A stretch of 24,133 nt of DNA from JACCUZ01 sp038246575. GTDB taxonomy: Bacteria > Actinomycetota > Actinomycetes > JACCUZ01. Position 1 is the stretch's first letter, and each line of letters opens with the position of its first letter. Below are positions 7,266-15,249 of this stretch, in pieces. Made by a program: the position numbers and the translations under genes. The stretch covers positions 1 to 24,133 of the forward strand of contig JBBRVU010000047.1 of NCBI GenBank assembly GCA_038246575.1. The letters are read 5' to 3'. The notes under the pieces were generated by a model. It worked only from the letters and a program-made list of their open reading frames with translations, made no database searches and was not told the origin of the DNA.

Positions 7266-8407
7266 GCTCACCGACAGCACCACCCGCGAGGAATGGCCTC
7301 CTCGAGGCGTACTTCCGGCTGGCCCCCGTGACGGTGCCGCTGTACGCCATCCTCGTAGCCAGCCTGGTCGGCAGCCTGTTCATCCTCGGCGCCGGAGGCA
7401 ACCCGCTCGTCGCCTACAGCGCGTTGTTGGAGGGCGCCCTGGGCAGCCCCGACCGGATCGCGTCGACGATCGCCCGATCGACCCCGTTCGTGATCGGAGC
7501 GCTCGCGGTTGCCCTCGGGTTCAAGGCCGGGCTGTTCAATATCGGGGCCGAGGGCCAGCTCCTCCTCGGCGCGCTGACCGCGGCCTGGGTCGGTACTTGG
7601 AGCTGGCTGGCGGGCGCGCCCCCGCTGGTCGCGGTGCCGTTGGTTCTCATGGCCGGAGTGCTCGGTGGGCTGGTGTGGGGCGGCATCCCCGGCGTGTTGA
7701 AGGCCCGCACAGGGGCGCACGAGGTGATCACCACCATCATGCTGAACTCGATCGCGGCGGGTCTGGCGCAGTTCCTCATCACCTCACGCAAACCTGTGCT
7801 GCTGATTGACGAAGGCGCCTCAACCCCGCACACGCGAGAGGTCGCGGGCTCTGTCCGCCTGCCGACGCTGGTGGAGGGGACAGGGCTGCACCTCGGCATC
7901 TTCCTGGCACTCGCCCTCTGCGTCATCACGTGGTTCGTGCTGCAGCGGACCACCCCTGGATTCGAGATCCGCACGGTGGGCGTCAACCGTGACGCCGCTC
8001 GCTACGCCGGGATGCGCGTCGACCGGACTGTGATCCTGGTGATGGCCGCCTCGGGGGCGCTGGCGGGGATCGCCGGTGCCGCCGAGGTCGTCGGCGGAGG
8101 GTCCGGGTACCTCACGCCAGGCGCCTTCACCAACATCGGGTTCGACTCCATCGCCATCGCCCTGCTGGCGCGCGGCAACCCGCTTGCCGTCATTCCCGCC
8201 GCTCTGCTCTGGGGCGCGCTCCTGTCCGGTGCGCCGCTCATGCAGGTCGAGGCCGACCTGTCGGTGAACCTGGTGCGTATCGTGCAGGCGCTGATCATCC
8301 TGTTCATCGCGGCTGACGCCATCATCAGGATCCTGTTCCGCATCCGGGCCCCCCGGGGCACTGGGGTCGGAGAGCCCGTGATGTTTGCACGCGGATGGGG
8401 AGGCTGA
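7262..8407 (+). CDS. Nucleoside ABC transporter permease, subunit 1
   Basis: A BPD_transp_2-family membrane permease of 381 residues with about 8-10 hydrophobic segments, the first around residues 22-45. The conserved cores GLFNIGAEGQLLLGAL and HEVITTIMLNSIA are characteristic of the larger permease of BMP-type (NupB/YufP-like) nucleoside transporters. The cytoplasmic loop GVNRDAARYAGM, which is predicted to contact the ATPase, is present. The GTG start overlaps the ATPase stop and is the only sensible start. It should form the channel with the permease encoded next. Substrate specificity is inferred from the lipoprotein family and from neighbouring nucleoside enzymes. Confidence 0.92.
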   Translation: MSSPTAPPARNGLLEAYFRLAPVTVPLYAILVASLVGSLFILGAGGNPLVAYSALLEGALGSPDRIASTIARSTPFVIGALAVALGFKAGLFNIGAEGQLLLGALTAAWVGTWSWLAGAPPLVAVPLVLMAGVLGGLVWGGIPGVLKARTGAHEVITTIMLNSIAAGLAQFLITSRKPVLLIDEGASTPHTREVAGSVRLPTLVEGTGLHLGIFLALALCVITWFVLQRTTPGFEIRTVGVNRDAARYAGMRVDRTVILVMAASGALAGIAGAAEVVGGGSGYLTPGAFTNIGFDSIAIALLARGNPLAVIPAALLWGALLSGAPLMQVEADLSVNLVRIVQALIILFIAADAIIRILFRIRAPRGTGVGEPVMFARGWGG

Positions 8408-8408
8408 G

Positions 8409-9731
8409 GTGTCCACGACCATCACGGCCGCCGAGCCTGCCGAGCGTCCCGGTCGAGAAGCGCCTCGTCGCCAGCGCTCCACGCGGATGCAGAGCCTGGG
8501 CATCTTCTTCGTGATGCTGGGCGCTTGCCTGCTCTGGGTCTCCGGCCGGGTTCCGGTCGAGGACATCACCCTGGTCTTCGGCCTCGGCGCACTGGCCCCG
8601 CGTCTGCCACTCGACCCGCCGGGCGCCGTCCTGACGATCGGGATGCTCTACCTGGTGGCCGGTGCGGTGGCGCTGGGCGAGCGCTGGACCGGAAGGTACG
8701 CGAAGGTGGCCCTCCTGGCGGCAGCCGCCTTGGTCGTGCCGCTGGTCCTGGTGCTGAGCGTCTCCCTCGGCACGTCGACCCAGACCAACCTCCTTCCCCT
8801 CCTGACCGAGGCGCTGCGGCTGTCGACCCCGATCGCACTCGGTGCACTAGCGGGCCTCTGGTGCGAACGCGCCGGCGTCGTGAACATCGGCATCGAGGGA
8901 ATGATGCTCGCTTCGGCTGGCATCGGGTTCACCTTCTACGCCCTGGTCGGGGGCGCCGCGGGCGGTCCGTGGCTGATCGTCGCGGTGTTCGTGTCGGTGG
9001 CGGTCGGCGGGCTCCTCGGACTCTTGCACGCAGTACTCTGCGTGACGTTCCGGACGGACCAGATCATCAGCGGTGTGGCGATCAACCTGCTCGCCATCGG
9101 CATCACGAGCTTTCTTCGCCGCCAGGTCCTGCTACCGCTGGGCGTGGGCACGGGAGTGACGCTGTCGGCGATCGAGATCCCCCTGCTGTCCTCGATCCCC
9201 GTCGTCGGTCAGACCCTCTTCACCGGCAAGCCCATCTTCTTCTCGATGTTCGTGATCTTCGTGGCGACGCAGCTCGCGCTGTTCCGGACCCCCTGGGGCC
9301 TGCGGGTGCGCGCAGTCGGGGAGAAGCCGCACGCGGCGGAGACGCTCGGCATCAACGTGTTTCGGACGCGCTACCAGTCCGTCGTCCTCGGCGGGCTCAT
9401 GGCCGGGCTGGCAGGTGCATGGTTCACCCTGGAAACCGTCGGCTCGTTCGAGGACCTGATGACCAACGGCACCGGCTTCATCGCGCTGGCCGCCCTCATC
9501 TTCGGAAAGTGGCGGCCGTGGCCCGCCTTCGGCGGGGCGCTGCTGTTCGGCTTCTCCTCCGCGCTCGGCAGCCGCATCCAGCTGCTGGGCGTCGAGGTCA
9601 GCGGCTTTCCGGTCCCGAGTCAGTTCCTTCAGGCGCTGCCCTACGTGGTGACCATCGTCGTGCTAGCCGGTGCGATCGGACGTGCGGTGCCACCGGCGGC
9701 GGATGGCGTGCCCTACAAGAGGTCACGATGA
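8409..9731 (+). CDS. Nucleoside ABC transporter permease, subunit 2
   Basis: The second BPD_transp_2 permease, 440 residues from GTG 8409, with GGGGAGG immediately upstream; an in-frame ATG at 8385 overlaps the previous gene and is less likely. It has a polar N-terminal extension of about 30 residues, then a hydrophobic region (about 30-120) absent from short family members. The conserved permease core follows: CERAGVVNIGIEGMMLA, the DQIISGVAINLLA segment, the ATPase-contact loop RAVGEKPHAAETLGI and FIALAALIFGKW. The extra N-terminal membrane segments resemble those of other actinobacterial NupC/YufQ-like proteins. It lies 1 base after the first permease and pairs with it. Confidence 0.92.
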   Translation: MSTTITAAEPAERPGREAPRRQRSTRMQSLGIFFVMLGACLLWVSGRVPVEDITLVFGLGALAPRLPLDPPGAVLTIGMLYLVAGAVALGERWTGRYAKVALLAAAALVVPLVLVLSVSLGTSTQTNLLPLLTEALRLSTPIALGALAGLWCERAGVVNIGIEGMMLASAGIGFTFYALVGGAAGGPWLIVAVFVSVAVGGLLGLLHAVLCVTFRTDQIISGVAINLLAIGITSFLRRQVLLPLGVGTGVTLSAIEIPLLSSIPVVGQTLFTGKPIFFSMFVIFVATQLALFRTPWGLRVRAVGEKPHAAETLGINVFRTRYQSVVLGGLMAGLAGAWFTLETVGSFEDLMTNGTGFIALAALIFGKWRPWPAFGGALLFGFSSALGSRIQLLGVEVSGFPVPSQFLQALPYVVTIVVLAGAIGRAVPPAADGVPYKRSR

Positions 9732-9770
9732 CTCAGCACGGACACAGAGAAGAACAGGAGTCGGAGCCAC

Positions 9771-9941
9771 ATGGATGACGCAGACGGTGCGATCGCCGTG
9801 CTGGGAATGGCACGAGCGGTCGACCTGACAGTCCCCTCGGAGGACCTCGCCGCAGTGATGGCCCATCTCGCGCTGCTGCGCGGGTTCGCCGCGGTGGTCG
9901 GAGACCCCGCCTCCGAACCAGCGCCGGTGTACCGGCCGTGA
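9771..9941 (+). CDS. AtzG/HpxX-like small subunit (DUF4089 type) of an AtzE-family amidase
   Basis: A short gene of 56 residues starting MDDADGAIAV and ending SEPAPVYRP. The start is ATG 9771 with AGGAG 10 bases upstream, and the stop overlaps the amidase start (GTGA). The layout matches AtzG of the cyanuric acid pathway and HpxX of oxalurate catabolism: a helix with a leucine-rich MAHLALLRGFAAVV segment, then a Pro-rich tail ending in APV[FY]. These small proteins wrap around AtzE-type amidases to make an active heteromer. The position directly before such an amidase and an HpxZ-like gene makes the call fairly firm despite the small size. Such genes are often missed by gene finders. Confidence 0.78.
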   Translation: MDDADGAIAVLGMARAVDLTVPSEDLAAVMAHLALLRGFAAVVGDPASEPAPVYRP

Positions 9942-11341
9942 GCGCCACATCGATCGTGCGAGGGGCGTCGGCACGAGACATCGCCGCGTGGGTGCGAGTC
10001 GGTGAGACCACCGCCAGGGACGTCGCTACACAGGCGCTAGCCGACATCGCAGAGCGGGACGCAGCTATCAACAGCGTCACCGACGTGTTCGCACATCGTG
10101 CCTTGGAGGACGCAGAGCGGGTGGACGAGGTGGTCCGCTCTGGCGGCGACCCGGGGCCACTGGCCGGTGTTCCCTTCGCTGTGAAGAACCTCTTCGACGT
10201 CGAGGGGGTCCGGACCCGGGCGGGGTCGACCGTCGAGCTGGACCGCCCGCCGGCCCCGGCGGACGCTGCCGCCATCCGGCGGCTTCGCGCGGCCGGTGCG
10301 GTCGTCGTTGCGGCCACCAACATGGACGAGTACGCCCACGGCTTCACCACCGAGAACGGGCACTACGGGACCACGCGTAACCCGCACGACCTGACCCGTA
10401 TCGCCGGCGGCTCCTCCGGCGGCTCGGCGGCGGCAGTCGCCGCGGGCCTGGTCCCGCTTGCCCTCGGCTCCGACACGAACGGCTCGATCCGCGTGCCCTC
10501 CTCGCTGTGCGGGACGTACGGGCTCAAGCCGACCTTCGGGCGGGTCTCGCGGGCCGGGACGGTGCTGTTCGTCACGAGCCTGGACCACGTCGGTCCGCTG
10601 GCCAGGACCGTCGGCGATCTCGCCCTGTCCTTCGATGCGCTGGCGGGGTTCGACCCGGCGGACCCGGTGTCCAGCGACCACCCGATCGAACCCTGCACCC
10701 CCGTGCTCGGCCGGGGCATTGACGGGCTCCGCCTCGCGGTTGCTGGCGCGCACTTCACGGCGGTGGCCGACGCCACGGCGACCGAGGTGGTCCACCGGGC
10801 CGCCGCGTCGCTCGGCGTGGACCGTGAGGTCACCGTCGACCTGTCCCACCAGGCATGCGCCGCTGCCTCTGTCATCACCTCGGCCGAAGCCGGCCAGCGG
10901 CACCTCCCGCAGCTGCGGTCGAGAGCTGCGGACTACGACCCCGCCGTCCGGCCCGGGTTGATGGCGGGAGCCCTGTTGCCCGCAGCGGACTACCTCGCCG
11001 CTCAACGGCTGCGCAGTGCGTACCGCGAGGTGGTGGCCAGAGCCTTCGACGACGTCGATGTCCTGATCACGGCGACGACTCCGTGCTCCGCGCCGCTGAT
11101 CGGGCAGAAGACCATGGATGTCCGGGGCGAGCAGCTCCTGGTCGGCATGAGCCTGGGCCTGCTTGCGCAACCCTGGTCGCTCATCGGGCTGCCGGCTCTG
11201 TCCGTGCCGATGACCGGCGCAGACGGGCTCCCGATCGGGGTCCAGCTGATCGCAGCTCCGTACGCCGAGGCATCACTGTTCCGGGTCGCCGACGCGCTAG
11301 AGGCGGCCAGTGTCGCCGTGGTCGCTGGAAGCGCGCCATGA
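9938..11341 (+). CDS. AtzE-family amidase (amidase signature enzyme)
   Basis: Amidase-signature hydrolase of 467 residues. The Ser-cisSer-Lys triad is complete: Lys83 in PFAVKNLFDV, cis-Ser159 in GGSSGGS and nucleophile Ser183 in GSDTNGSIRVPS. Between an AtzG-like and an HpxZ-like gene it fits the AtzE/HpxY group, whose characterised member hydrolyses 1-carboxybiuret; HpxY acts in oxalurate breakdown. The likely substrate is therefore a small ureide or amide such as oxalurate, a biuret-like compound or a base-derived ureide. The GTG start overlaps the small subunit gene, and the end overlaps the next gene (ATGA), so the three are translated together. Alternative: a GatA-like amidase of another role, made unlikely by the neighbours. 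Confidence 0.87.
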   Translation: MSATSIVRGASARDIAAWVRVGETTARDVATQALADIAERDAAINSVTDVFAHRALEDAERVDEVVRSGGDPGPLAGVPFAVKNLFDVEGVRTRAGSTVELDRPPAPADAAAIRRLRAAGAVVVAATNMDEYAHGFTTENGHYGTTRNPHDLTRIAGGSSGGSAAAVAAGLVPLALGSDTNGSIRVPSSLCGTYGLKPTFGRVSRAGTVLFVTSLDHVGPLARTVGDLALSFDALAGFDPADPVSSDHPIEPCTPVLGRGIDGLRLAVAGAHFTAVADATATEVVHRAAASLGVDREVTVDLSHQACAAASVITSAEAGQRHLPQLRSRAADYDPAVRPGLMAGALLPAADYLAAQRLRSAYREVVARAFDDVDVLITATTPCSAPLIGQKTMDVRGEQLLVGMSLGLLAQPWSLIGLPALSVPMTGADGLPIGVQLIAAPYAEASLFRVADALEAASVAVVAGSAP

Positions 11342-11742
11342 GTGTCGACGAGGTGAACCTCCCTGACGTCCTGGACGAGGTGACCGCGGTGTTCGCTACG
11401 TACGAGAGGGCGCTGATGGACAACGACGTCGATCAGCTCAATACGCTGTTCTGGCGAGACTCCGCCACCGTCCGCTACGGCGTGCGCGAGGAGCTGTACG
11501 GCTGGGACGCAGTGTCCGCGTACAGGCGGGCCCGCCCGCCCGCCCCGACGCGGGAGCTGATCCGCACCCGGATCACGACCTTCGGTCGCGATACTGCGGT
11601 CGCGGTCACCGAGTACCTCGAGCAGGATGCGCCGCAGATCGGGCGGCAGTCCCAGACCTGGGTCCGGATGCCCGACGGGTGGCGGATCGTCAGCGCCCAC
11701 GTGTCGCTGCCGCCGGTACCCGGGTCAACGGAACAGATCTGA
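11338..11742 (+). CDS. hpxZ: HpxZ/AtzH-like SnoaL-fold protein (DUF3225)
   Basis: A 134-residue protein of the NTF2/SnoaL-like fold. Family features run the whole length: NLPDVLDEV near the start, ALMDNDVDQLNTLFW, RYGVREELYGWDAV, the TRITTFGRD segment and IGRQSQTWVRMPDGWRIVSA near the end. AtzH was found to be a 1,3-dicarboxyurea amidohydrolase in cyanurate degradation, and HpxZ belongs to the oxalurate gene set of Klebsiella. Its presence after an AtzG/AtzE pair supports a ureide-hydrolysing module. The exact substrate in this organism is unknown. The ATG overlaps the amidase stop (ATGA). Length is normal for the family. Confidence 0.85.
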   Translation: MSVDEVNLPDVLDEVTAVFATYERALMDNDVDQLNTLFWRDSATVRYGVREELYGWDAVSAYRRARPPAPTRELIRTRITTFGRDTAVAVTEYLEQDAPQIGRQSQTWVRMPDGWRIVSAHVSLPPVPGSTEQI

Positions 11743-11784
11743 CGACATGGTGAGCAGCTCCGGGATTTCCCTGAGGAGGCCAGC

Positions 11785-12537
11785 GTGACCGCAGCAGTTG
11801 ACAGGACGTCGCCGCTGCCCCTCTACGTGCAGCTGGAGAACGCGCTGATGGAGCGGATCCGCGTCCAGGGCCTTCAACCGGGCGATCGGCTGCCCACTGA
11901 GGCCGAGATCGAGCAGGAGTACTCGGTCTCCCGGGCGACGATCCGCATGTCACTGACCCGGATGGTCGCGGACGGTCACGTCGAGCGGGTGCAGGGCCTC
12001 GGCTCCTTCGTCGCCCGGCCGAGGCCGATGCATCAGACCTTGTTGAACTCCTTCACCGAGAACATGAAGGCGCAAGGATTCCGTCCTCAGCGGCGGCTGC
12101 GGTCGAGTGCGGTCGTCCAGCCCGACGAGGAGGCCCGTGCGGCGTTGCGACTGCAACGAGGCGACTGCCAGTTCGTCGAGCGGCTGCTGCTCGCCGACGG
12201 CCGGCCGATCGCTTTGGCGAGGACCTGGCTCCCCGTGGACAGCCTCGCCGGGAGGCTGGACCTGTTCACGGCTGAGACGCTCGCGTCGTCTTCCCTGTAC
12301 GAGCTGCTCCAGGGCCCCGACGTCGGGATGGTGCTCGACCGAGGCATCGAGACGGTTCGCGCGGCCTCGGCCGACGACGTCGAAGCAGAGGCCCTTGAGT
12401 GCCTGGTGGGCAGCCCCACCCTCGTTGTGCGCCGGACGTCGTTCACGCCGACGGGGCGGCCGGTCGAGTGGTCCGTCATGACGTTCGCGGCCGACCGGTA
12501 CGAGTACCACGTCGACCTGACGCGACCCCCGCCGTGA
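11785..12537 (+). CDS. GntR-family (HutC subfamily) transcriptional regulator
   Basis: A 250-residue regulator: winged helix at about residues 10-80 (LPLYVQLENALMERI, then LPTEAEIEQEYSVSRATIR and GLGSFV), and a UTRA ligand-binding domain at about 95-245 ending in the usual Arg/Tyr-rich strand. HutC-type proteins sense small metabolites such as sugar phosphates or histidine-pathway intermediates and usually repress their own operon. The start is GTG 11785 with a strong GAGGAGG 5 bases upstream, after a 42-base gap, so it has its own ribosome loading. It lies in the middle of the operon and overlaps the kinase start by 4 bases. The palindrome at 4396-4413 is the best candidate for its operator. 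Confidence 0.9.
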   Translation: MTAAVDRTSPLPLYVQLENALMERIRVQGLQPGDRLPTEAEIEQEYSVSRATIRMSLTRMVADGHVERVQGLGSFVARPRPMHQTLLNSFTENMKAQGFRPQRRLRSSAVVQPDEEARAALRLQRGDCQFVERLLLADGRPIALARTWLPVDSLAGRLDLFTAETLASSSLYELLQGPDVGMVLDRGIETVRAASADDVEAEALECLVGSPTLVVRRTSFTPTGRPVEWSVMTFAADRYEYHVDLTRPPP

Positions 12538-13460
12538 GCGCGCCAGCGCTCGTGCATATCGGAGAGCTGACCATCGACGACGTCGTCAGTGAAGACCATG
12601 ACGCCGACTGGAAACAGGCCGGTGGAGGTGCTCTGTACAGCGCGGTCGGCGCCCTCATGTGGGGCGGTGAGTGCGGCATCAGCGCTGCGGTCGGCGAGGA
12701 CTACCCGAACGAGCTGTTGGTGGAGATGGAGCAGGTCGGGCTCGACGTCGGAGGGGTGCACCAGGTGCCCGGGGCCCGCAGCATCGGGCTGTGGCTCCTC
12801 TACGAAACGCGTGGCGCGCGTCGGCAGCTCGAGAAGGTCGACGGGGGCAGCATGGGTGACCTCGACCGGTGCCGGTCGCCGCTTCCCTCGGCTTGGTCAC
12901 TTGCAGCTGGAGCACACCTGGCGCCACAGTCGAGCGAAGGTCACCTCAAGGCACTGGCCCAGCTGGCCGGCAGCGCGACCGTTCGGACTCTCGACCTGCT
13001 CGTCGAGCCCTATATCGACACCCGCCCCTACCTCGATGGCTCGGCGCTGCGAGGCGTTGACGCGTTCCTCCCGAGCGTGCAAGAAGTCCGCGAACTTTGG
13101 GGCCACGAGGACGTCCGTCGACTCGGCGTAACGCTGGCGGACATCGACGTCGAGGCGCAGCTTGTTGTCAAACGCGGTGCTGACGGGGCCGATGTCCTGG
13201 TCGACGGCACCGTCGTCAGGGTCCCGTCGGTCACCGACGATCTCGTGGACCCGACCGGAGCGGGCGACGCATTCTGTGGCGGCTTTCTGGCAGGTCTTGT
13301 CGCGACCGGTGACCCTGTCGAGGCGGCTGTTCGCGGCGTCGTGTCCGCGTCCTTCGTCTGCCAGACCCGCGGCGCGTTGGCAGCTATCCGCAGCATCGAC
13401 GAGATCACCGCAGTCCGGCGCGCGGCGGTCGCGCGCCGCGGAACCAGGAAGGTCTCATGA
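12534..13460 (+). CDS. PfkB-family sugar or nucleoside kinase
   Basis: A ribokinase-fold kinase of 308 residues. The C-terminal signature DPTGAGDAFCGGF (239-251) gives the anion hole and catalytic Asp245, and VVKRGADGADVL (211-222) is the usual ATP-site strand. The N-terminal sugar-binding signature is present but modified: KQAGGGALYSAVG (27-39) lacks the common GG-N motif, so the substrate may not be plain ribose. In this locus it could phosphorylate ribose released by the nucleoside hydrolase, a modified sugar, or a nucleoside. The GTG start overlaps the regulator stop (GTGA) and the stop overlaps the next gene (ATGA). Some PfkB members here (PsuK-like) act in C-nucleoside breakdown, an alternative worth keeping. 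Confidence 0.87.
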   Translation: MSAPALVHIGELTIDDVVSEDHDADWKQAGGGALYSAVGALMWGGECGISAAVGEDYPNELLVEMEQVGLDVGGVHQVPGARSIGLWLLYETRGARRQLEKVDGGSMGDLDRCRSPLPSAWSLAAGAHLAPQSSEGHLKALAQLAGSATVRTLDLLVEPYIDTRPYLDGSALRGVDAFLPSVQEVRELWGHEDVRRLGVTLADIDVEAQLVVKRGADGADVLVDGTVVRVPSVTDDLVDPTGAGDAFCGGFLAGLVATGDPVEAAVRGVVSASFVCQTRGALAAIRSIDEITAVRRAAVARRGTRKVS

Positions 13461-14305
13461 CACCCGACGCCCCCCAGGTGGCTCCTTCGGAAGACGTGCT
13501 CGCTCGCCTGTTCCCCGTGAGCAAGCCACTAGTGGGGACCGTCCACCTCGACCCTCTCCCCGGCGCACCGAGGTACGAGGGTCAGTCGATGAGCTCCATC
13601 ATCGAGCGCGCAGTCGCTGACGCTCTTCGCTACGTCGAGGGTGGAATCGACGGTCTGATCGTGGAGAACGAGGGAGACATCCCGTTCCTCAAGCCCGACC
13701 TGGTGGGGCCTGAGACCGTGGCGGCGATGTCCGTCGTCACCCACGCCGTGGTCCAGGCGGTGGATGTCCCAGTCGGCGTCCTGTGTCTTGCCAACGCCAA
13801 CCTGCAGAGTCTGGCCATCGCGAAGGCCGCGGGCGCCCGGTTCGTCCGGGCGAACCAGTGGGCCAACGCCTACATTGCCAACGAGGGATATGTGGAGGGC
13901 AACGCGGCCATGGCTCTCCGCTATCGCGCGGCCATCCAGGGCCGCGACGTCGCGGTGTTCGCAGACGTCCACGTCAAGCACGGCAGCCATGCCATCGTCG
14001 CGGACCGCGACGTCCGGCAGCTCACGCTCGACACCGAGGCATTCGACGCGGACGTGCTGATCGCCACCGGCCAGCGCACGGGTGACCCGACCCAGGTGGA
14101 GGAGGTTCACGACATCGTCAGCGTGGCCTCCCGTCCCGTACTGGTTGGCAGCGGCCTCAACGAGACCAATGCCCTCGAGCTGCTGCGGGTGGCCGCGGGC
14201 GCGATCGTCGGCAGCGCCATGAAGGAGGACGGAGTGTGGTGGCGCTCCGTATCGGTGAAGCGGACCCGCGCCATCGTCGAGGTTGTGAAGGCCCTCCGTG
14301 ACTGA
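13457..14305 (+). CDS. BtpA/SgcQ-family protein (TIM-barrel, probable sugar catabolism)
   Basis: A 282-residue member of the BtpA/SgcQ family. Landmarks in order are GTVHLDPLPGAPRY (27-40), DGLIVENEGDIPF, VPVGVLCLANA, FADVHVKHGSHA, the ATGQRTGDPT loop and VLVGSGLNETNALELL. The family is named after BtpA, implicated in photosystem I accumulation in cyanobacteria, and SgcQ, from the poorly understood E. coli sgc sugar gene set. No reaction is firmly established. The fold and the conserved acidic and His residues suggest an aldolase- or isomerase-like enzyme on a phosphorylated sugar. Overlaps with the kinase (4 bases) and the nucleoside hydrolase (8 bases) link it to the fate of the nucleoside sugar. 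Confidence 0.85.
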   Translation: MTPDAPQVAPSEDVLARLFPVSKPLVGTVHLDPLPGAPRYEGQSMSSIIERAVADALRYVEGGIDGLIVENEGDIPFLKPDLVGPETVAAMSVVTHAVVQAVDVPVGVLCLANANLQSLAIAKAAGARFVRANQWANAYIANEGYVEGNAAMALRYRAAIQGRDVAVFADVHVKHGSHAIVADRDVRQLTLDTEAFDADVLIATGQRTGDPTQVEEVHDIVSVASRPVLVGSGLNETNALELLRVAAGAIVGSAMKEDGVWWRSVSVKRTRAIVEVVKALRD

Positions 14306-15245
14306 CTCCGCGGTACCCATCGTCCTGGACTGCGACCCTGGCCACGACGACGCCATCGCGCTCCTGCTGGCGGTCGCTTCGCCTCGTATCGACCTCCGGG
14401 CTGTCACAACGACTTTCGGCAACTGCTCCGTGGAAGACGCCACCCGGAACGCTCTGAGCATTCTGACGCTCGCCGGTGCCACCTCGACTCCGGTGGCTCG
14501 TGGGGCCGCCCACTCGCTCCGCGGGGACACCGAGCTCGGCAACTATGTGCACGGCGCTAGCGGTTTGGACGGACCGGACATGCCCGAGCCCCGGATGCAG
14601 GTGAGCGAACAGTCGGGGACCGAGCTCCTCTACTCGGTCCTCACGGAGTCCGACGAGAAGGTCACCGTCGTGGCGACCGGCCCGATCACGAACGTCGCCG
14701 TTCTCCTCGAGCGGGAACCGGCCGTCGTGTCCCGCATTGCGGAGATCGTCTTCATGGGAGGGTCGGTGGACCGCGGCAACCACACGCCCACGGCCGAGTT
14801 CAACACGTTCGCCGACCCTGAGGCCCTCGAGATCGTCCTGCGCTCGGGGCTTCCTGTGAAGATGGTCGGGCTCAACCTGACCCACCAGGCCCTCGCCAGC
14901 CAGGAGGTGGTCGACCGGCTGACCGCGATGGACCACCACCTGGGCCGGGTCGCGGCAGAATGGATGGGCTTCTTCGGGTCGTCCTACCGGGCAATCTGGT
15001 CCTTCGACGCCCCGCCGGTGCACGACCCGTGCACCGTCGCTGCCCTGATAGATCCTCGGCTGATCACCTGGCAGGACTCGTTCGTCGCCGTCGAGACGTC
15101 GGGGGAGTGGACGCGAGGCACGACGGTTGTCGACCTGCACGGCCGCTACCAGCGCCCGCCGAACGTGTCGGTGGCGATAGGCCTGGATGTCGAGGCCTAC
15201 TGGGATCTCGTCCTGGCCTCCATCGACGACCTCGGTTCCTCCTGA
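14298..15245 (+). CDS. Nucleoside hydrolase (IUNH family)
   Basis: A 315-residue inosine/uridine-preferring-type nucleoside hydrolase that splits N-ribosides into base and free ribose. The calcium-binding motif DCDPGHDD sits at residues 11-18, followed by TTFGN, the VVATGPITNVA core, FMGGSV, the FNTFADPEA substrate loop and VHDPC (fourth calcium ligand region). Length is standard. The GTG start overlaps the previous stop by 8 bases, so it belongs to the same transcript; it is the last gene of the rightward operon. It provides a hydrolytic route beside the phosphorolytic one of the leftward operon, feeding free ribose to the PfkB kinase. Base preference cannot be judged from sequence. Confidence 0.92.
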   Translation: MTDSAVPIVLDCDPGHDDAIALLLAVASPRIDLRAVTTTFGNCSVEDATRNALSILTLAGATSTPVARGAAHSLRGDTELGNYVHGASGLDGPDMPEPRMQVSEQSGTELLYSVLTESDEKVTVVATGPITNVAVLLEREPAVVSRIAEIVFMGGSVDRGNHTPTAEFNTFADPEALEIVLRSGLPVKMVGLNLTHQALASQEVVDRLTAMDHHLGRVAAEWMGFFGSSYRAIWSFDAPPVHDPCTVAALIDPRLITWQDSFVAVETSGEWTRGTTVVDLHGRYQRPPNVSVAIGLDVEAYWDLVLASIDDLGSS

Positions 15246-15249
15246 CCGG

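Noticed and set aside
9728..9778. 16-codon frame between the second permease and the AtzG-like gene, with ATGA overlap
   Set aside because: Poor third-position GC and no family; it merely contains the Shine-Dalgarno of the next gene.
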